Shown here: piece after piece, positions 61,311 through 64,000 of the stretch
How the letters are laid out: each line of letters starts with the position of its first letter
How positions within the stretch are numbered: the stretch's first letter is position 1
DNA from: Flammeovirgaceae bacterium SG7u.111
GTDB taxonomy: Bacteria > Bacteroidota > Bacteroidia > Cytophagales > Flammeovirgaceae
NCBI GenBank assembly: GCA_034044135.1
Contig: CP139021.1
Coordinates: 2,247,635 to 2,311,634, forward strand
Direction of reading: 5' to 3'
Length of the DNA: 64,000 nucleotides
Translations under genes and position numbers: made by a program
Notes under the pieces: model-generated
The model's input: only the letters and a program-made list of their open reading frames with translations
What the model was told of the DNA's origin: nothing
Databases searched by the model: none

Positions 61311-64000
61311 ATGAAAAGACTATACCATTTTCTATTGGTATTCCTTTTCCTATTGCCAACTTCGGCTTTTGCCCAGGGCGGTATAGTAAAAGGAAAAATT
61401 GTTTCATCAGACAATAGTGAGCCTCTCCCAGGGGCAGCCGTCATAATAAAAGGGACTAGCAGGGGTGCAACTACCGATATAGACGGCAATTTCGCAGTAG
61501 AAGCAGCTTCATCAGATGTATTAGTAATCAGTTATATAGGTTATGAAACCCAGGAAATTCCTGTTGGTAGTCAAACTATGTTGAACATTACTTTGCAACT
61601 TGATATTCAGGCCTTGGATGAAGTTGTGGTAATTGGATACGGTACCCAGACAAAGAAAGAGGTAACAGGGGCTGTAGGTAGCGTAAAGTCTGAGGATCTT
61701 GTTAAAATGACAACGTCCGACTTGGGTACTGCTCTTCAAGGGCAAATTGCTGGTGTAAACGTTACGTCAAGTAGTGGGGCACCAGGTGCAGAAGCAAATA
61801 TTTTGATTCGTGGTTTTAGCTCCCTTATGGATGGACAGAACAGTCCTCTTTATGTAGTGGATGGTATTCCGTTCGACAATGACCCTCAGTTAAGTATGGC
61901 CGAGATCGAGTCTGTAGATATCCTGAAAGATGCAGCTTCGGCTTCGATCTACGGTACTCGTGGAGCAGGCGGGGTAATTCTTATCACTACGAAGAAAGGA
62001 AAGGCAGGTGCCACTAATGTACAGGTGAGTGCAGAATACGGTATTCAGCGAATTCAATCCGAATTCAATAATATGTCAGTGGAAGAATATAATTATATTC
62101 ATTCGTTGAGAGGAACTATAAATACCGGAAGGGTTCAAGGTGGAGCAGAAGAAGATATTCACCGAAATAAAAGTTATTTCACTAACAATACAGACATTGG
62201 AGAAGTGCTTTTACAGGACAATGCTCCTATCCAAAACTACTCAATTGGTCTTTCAGGTGGTAAAGAAGGACTAACTTATAGTTTTAACCTTAACTATTTT
62301 GATCAAGGTGGTGTTTTTTACAACTCTGGTTTTAAAAGATTAAACGTGAGGTCTAACAACGTTTATACGAAAGGGAAAGTGAAGATTACTACTGGGTTGA
62401 TGTTCAGGACGGACGAAAGGCAAGTTCCTTACGGAGGTATGATGAACAGGATTTACGAGTATCGCCCATTCCAACCAGAAATCAGTTTGGACGATGATGC
62501 TCTCGGGAACGCTTCTGAAATCAGCTTGGACGATCCTACAGACGACTGGAAGCTAGACGAAGCGAGAAGATTGGCAAATGCTGCTCGATTGTTAAAAACG
62601 GATGAAACCAGAAGACAAAACAGCTTTACTGGTAATGTTCAATTTGACTACGAGGTGCTTAAAGGTTTGAAATTGACAACAAGGTTTGGAGGAACGGCTA
62701 ATAATAGCAAATGGGATAAGATAATCCCTCGCTTTGATATCTTTAATACAGAGGGTGAGTTGATTACCAACCCTAATGCGTATACTTCAAATACTGTTAC
62801 GGATATTCTCAATACAAAAATTACTTCTGAGTTTTTCGTGACTTATAACAAAAAGATTGGAAAACACAGAATCAGACTTCTTGGACAAACGTCTTTTGAA
62901 AGATCTTCAAACGAGCGCTTTCAATTAGAAATGAGAAACAATCTTCATCCAGCAGTAACTGTTCTTGATAACTACGAATTGATTTGGGATGTCGGCTCGG
63001 GAGGCCAAGATTATACAAGGGTTTTGTTGGGAAACACAGGACGTTTTCAGTACGATTATGATGGCAAGTATTTGTTGAGTGCTAGTGCTAGGTACGATGG
63101 CTCATCTCAGTTTAGCGATGGAAGAAGGTGGGCTTTGTTTCCATCTGTATCAGTAGGATGGTCTGTATCAGATGAGCCTTTTTGGCAAGGGCTGAAACCT
63201 TCGTTTAACTCTTTCAAACTAAGGGCTAGTTATGGTTCGACAGGTAATGACAGGTTCAGTACTTACAGTAACCAAACGGTAGTTAGTGCAGGTAACGACT
63301 TTGTTTTTGGAAGCAACAATGCTTCGGGTGATGTGAATGGTGCTGGAGTTGAAGAAGTTGCCCTAGGTACTACACAGTTGCAATATGCCAATGTGAACTT
63401 AGGTTGGGAGACCAATGTAGAGCAAAACTTTGGAGTTGACATGGGCTTTTTCAACGATAAGCTGACGGTAGCTGTAGATTTATATAAAAACGAGAAAGAA
63501 GACTTACTATACCAAGTGGTTAATCCTCCATCTACAGGTGTTTCGGGTGGAAATAGAAACACTATTTTTAACGTAGGTAACATGGAAAACAAAGGGGTTG
63601 AGATAGGTGCTAATTACAAGTATTTGGCAGAAAGTGGGTTTAATATGACTATTGGAGCTACTTACACCAACAACACTAACCTCATCACCAAGACTAGTCC
63701 TAACAACCCAATTATTTACTTAGACAATAGCTATATCTCAACTGCAGGTACAAGAGAACAAGTTAGTGTGCTTACTGAGGGCTACGAGGCTGCAGCTTTC
63801 TTCTTGAGAGATCCTATAGGTATCATTAAAACTGAAGAAGAACTAGAAGCTTACAGACGAATAGACCCAAGTGCACAAATGGGAGAACTTCAATATAGAG
63901 ACGTTAATGGAGATTCGACCATAGATGCAAACGATAGGGTATATGCTGGAAGTGGAGTTCCTGACTTTGAAGCAGGCTTAAATATTACGATGGGCTATAA
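61311..64000 (+). CDS. SusC/RagA-type TonB-dependent transporter (5' part)
   Basis: The first 896 codons of a second SusC, running off the window. The start MKRLYHFLLVFLFLLPTSAFAQGGIVKGKIVSSDNSEPLPGAAV is almost identical to that of the first SusC, up to the end of the CarboxypepD-reg-like domain; beyond EVVVIGYGTQ the two proteins diverge. Plug motifs are TALQGQIAGVNVTSSSGAPGAEANILIRGFSS, LYVVDGIPFD and ILKDAASASIYGTRGAGGVILITTK. The last visible codons read DFEAGLNITMGY, a position reached near the end of the barrel. A SusD gene would be expected outside the window. Its separate barrel suggests a different glycan from the first. Confidence 0.93.
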   Translation, partial: MKRLYHFLLVFLFLLPTSAFAQGGIVKGKIVSSDNSEPLPGAAVIIKGTSRGATTDIDGNFAVEAASSDVLVISYIGYETQEIPVGSQTMLNITLQLDIQALDEVVVIGYGTQTKKEVTGAVGSVKSEDLVKMTTSDLGTALQGQIAGVNVTSSSGAPGAEANILIRGFSSLMDGQNSPLYVVDGIPFDNDPQLSMAEIESVDILKDAASASIYGTRGAGGVILITTKKGKAGATNVQVSAEYGIQRIQSEFNNMSVEEYNYIHSLRGTINTGRVQGGAEEDIHRNKSYFTNNTDIGEVLLQDNAPIQNYSIGLSGGKEGLTYSFNLNYFDQGGVFYNSGFKRLNVRSNNVYTKGKVKITTGLMFRTDERQVPYGGMMNRIYEYRPFQPEISLDDDALGNASEISLDDPTDDWKLDEARRLANAARLLKTDETRRQNSFTGNVQFDYEVLKGLKLTTRFGGTANNSKWDKIIPRFDIFNTEGELITNPNAYTSNTVTDILNTKITSEFFVTYNKKIGKHRIRLLGQTSFERSSNERFQLEMRNNLHPAVTVLDNYELIWDVGSGGQDYTRVLLGNTGRFQYDYDGKYLLSASARYDGSSQFSDGRRWALFPSVSVGWSVSDEPFWQGLKPSFNSFKLRASYGSTGNDRFSTYSNQTVVSAGNDFVFGSNNASGDVNGAGVEEVALGTTQLQYANVNLGWETNVEQNFGVDMGFFNDKLTVAVDLYKNEKEDLLYQVVNPPSTGVSGGNRNTIFNVGNMENKGVEIGANYKYLAESGFNMTIGATYTNNTNLITKTSPNNPIIYLDNSYISTAGTREQVSVLTEGYEAAAFFLRDPIGIIKTEEELEAYRRIDPSAQMGELQYRDVNGDSTIDANDRVYAGSGVPDFEAGLNITMGY

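Overview
The window is chromosomal DNA from a member of the Bacteroidota, probably a marine, polysaccharide-degrading Cytophagia-like bacterium. Several features support this: SusC/SusD pairs, C-terminal type IX secretion (T9SS) sorting domains, a giant hybrid two-component regulator, leucine dehydrogenase, abundant FKBP/TPR/DUF4403 lipoproteins, and Bacteroidota-type promoters (TTG-N20-TAnnTTTG). The genus cannot be fixed from the sequence. No tRNA, rRNA, CRISPR array, phage or insertion sequence was recognised.

Layout. (1) 1-9.8 kb: the end of a sialate O-acetylesterase, then housekeeping genes (scpA, leucine dehydrogenase, an ABC exporter, an FKBP isomerase) and membrane or TPR proteins of unknown role. 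(2) 10.1-11.9 kb: an ArsR-type regulator followed by a PLP-dependent decarboxylase, each preceded by an AT-rich palindrome. (3) 12.7-27.2 kb: a nitrogen-fixation island. The structural and cofactor genes run nifH-nifI1-nifI2-nifD-nifK-nifE-nifN-nifB-nifX-like-[2Fe-2S] ferredoxin-nifV on the + strand. A NifA-like sigma-54 activator is divergent from nifH. Behind it on the - strand lies a four-gene operon of poorly known proteins (NifX-like with a Cys-rich tail, Nif11-like, an unknown, a HEPN-like protein). NifD carries the roughly 50-residue insertion and NifK the short N-terminus typical of cluster III (anaerobe-type) nitrogenases. The same 16-bp palindrome type lies upstream of nifH and of the - strand operon, each with a sigma-54-like element at suitable distance, so the NifA-like protein probably drives both transcripts. 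The paired NifI proteins suggest added post-translational control.

(4) 27.2-43 kb: assorted genes, including a GNAT acetyltransferase, a YdcZ-type transporter, a Crp/Fnr regulator, a secreted PL6 polysaccharide lyase with BACON and T9SS domains, FAH-family hydrolase, DUF4403 lipoprotein, 3-methyladenine DNA glycosylase, a decayed histidine kinase remnant just before an intact kinase, pcm, an acyl-CoA thioesterase, ribosomal protein S1, a LytS/LytTR pair and a metallophosphoesterase. (5) 43-64 kb: a carbohydrate-utilisation region with a GH2 enzyme, SusC-SusD-PKD/carbohydrate-binding lipoprotein-BNR/Asp-box secreted protein, a convergent hybrid two-component regulator, and the start of a second SusC whose upstream region and 5' end closely copy the first one.

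How it fits together: the nif island gives nitrogenase, its cofactor pathway (NifB, NifEN, NifV, NifX-like) and its regulators. It has no nifS, nifU, molybdate transport or dedicated electron-transfer complex in view, so these must be supplied elsewhere. The glycan region gives binding, import, sensing and secreted depolymerisation. All functional statements are read from sequence motifs by eye; no database search was run.
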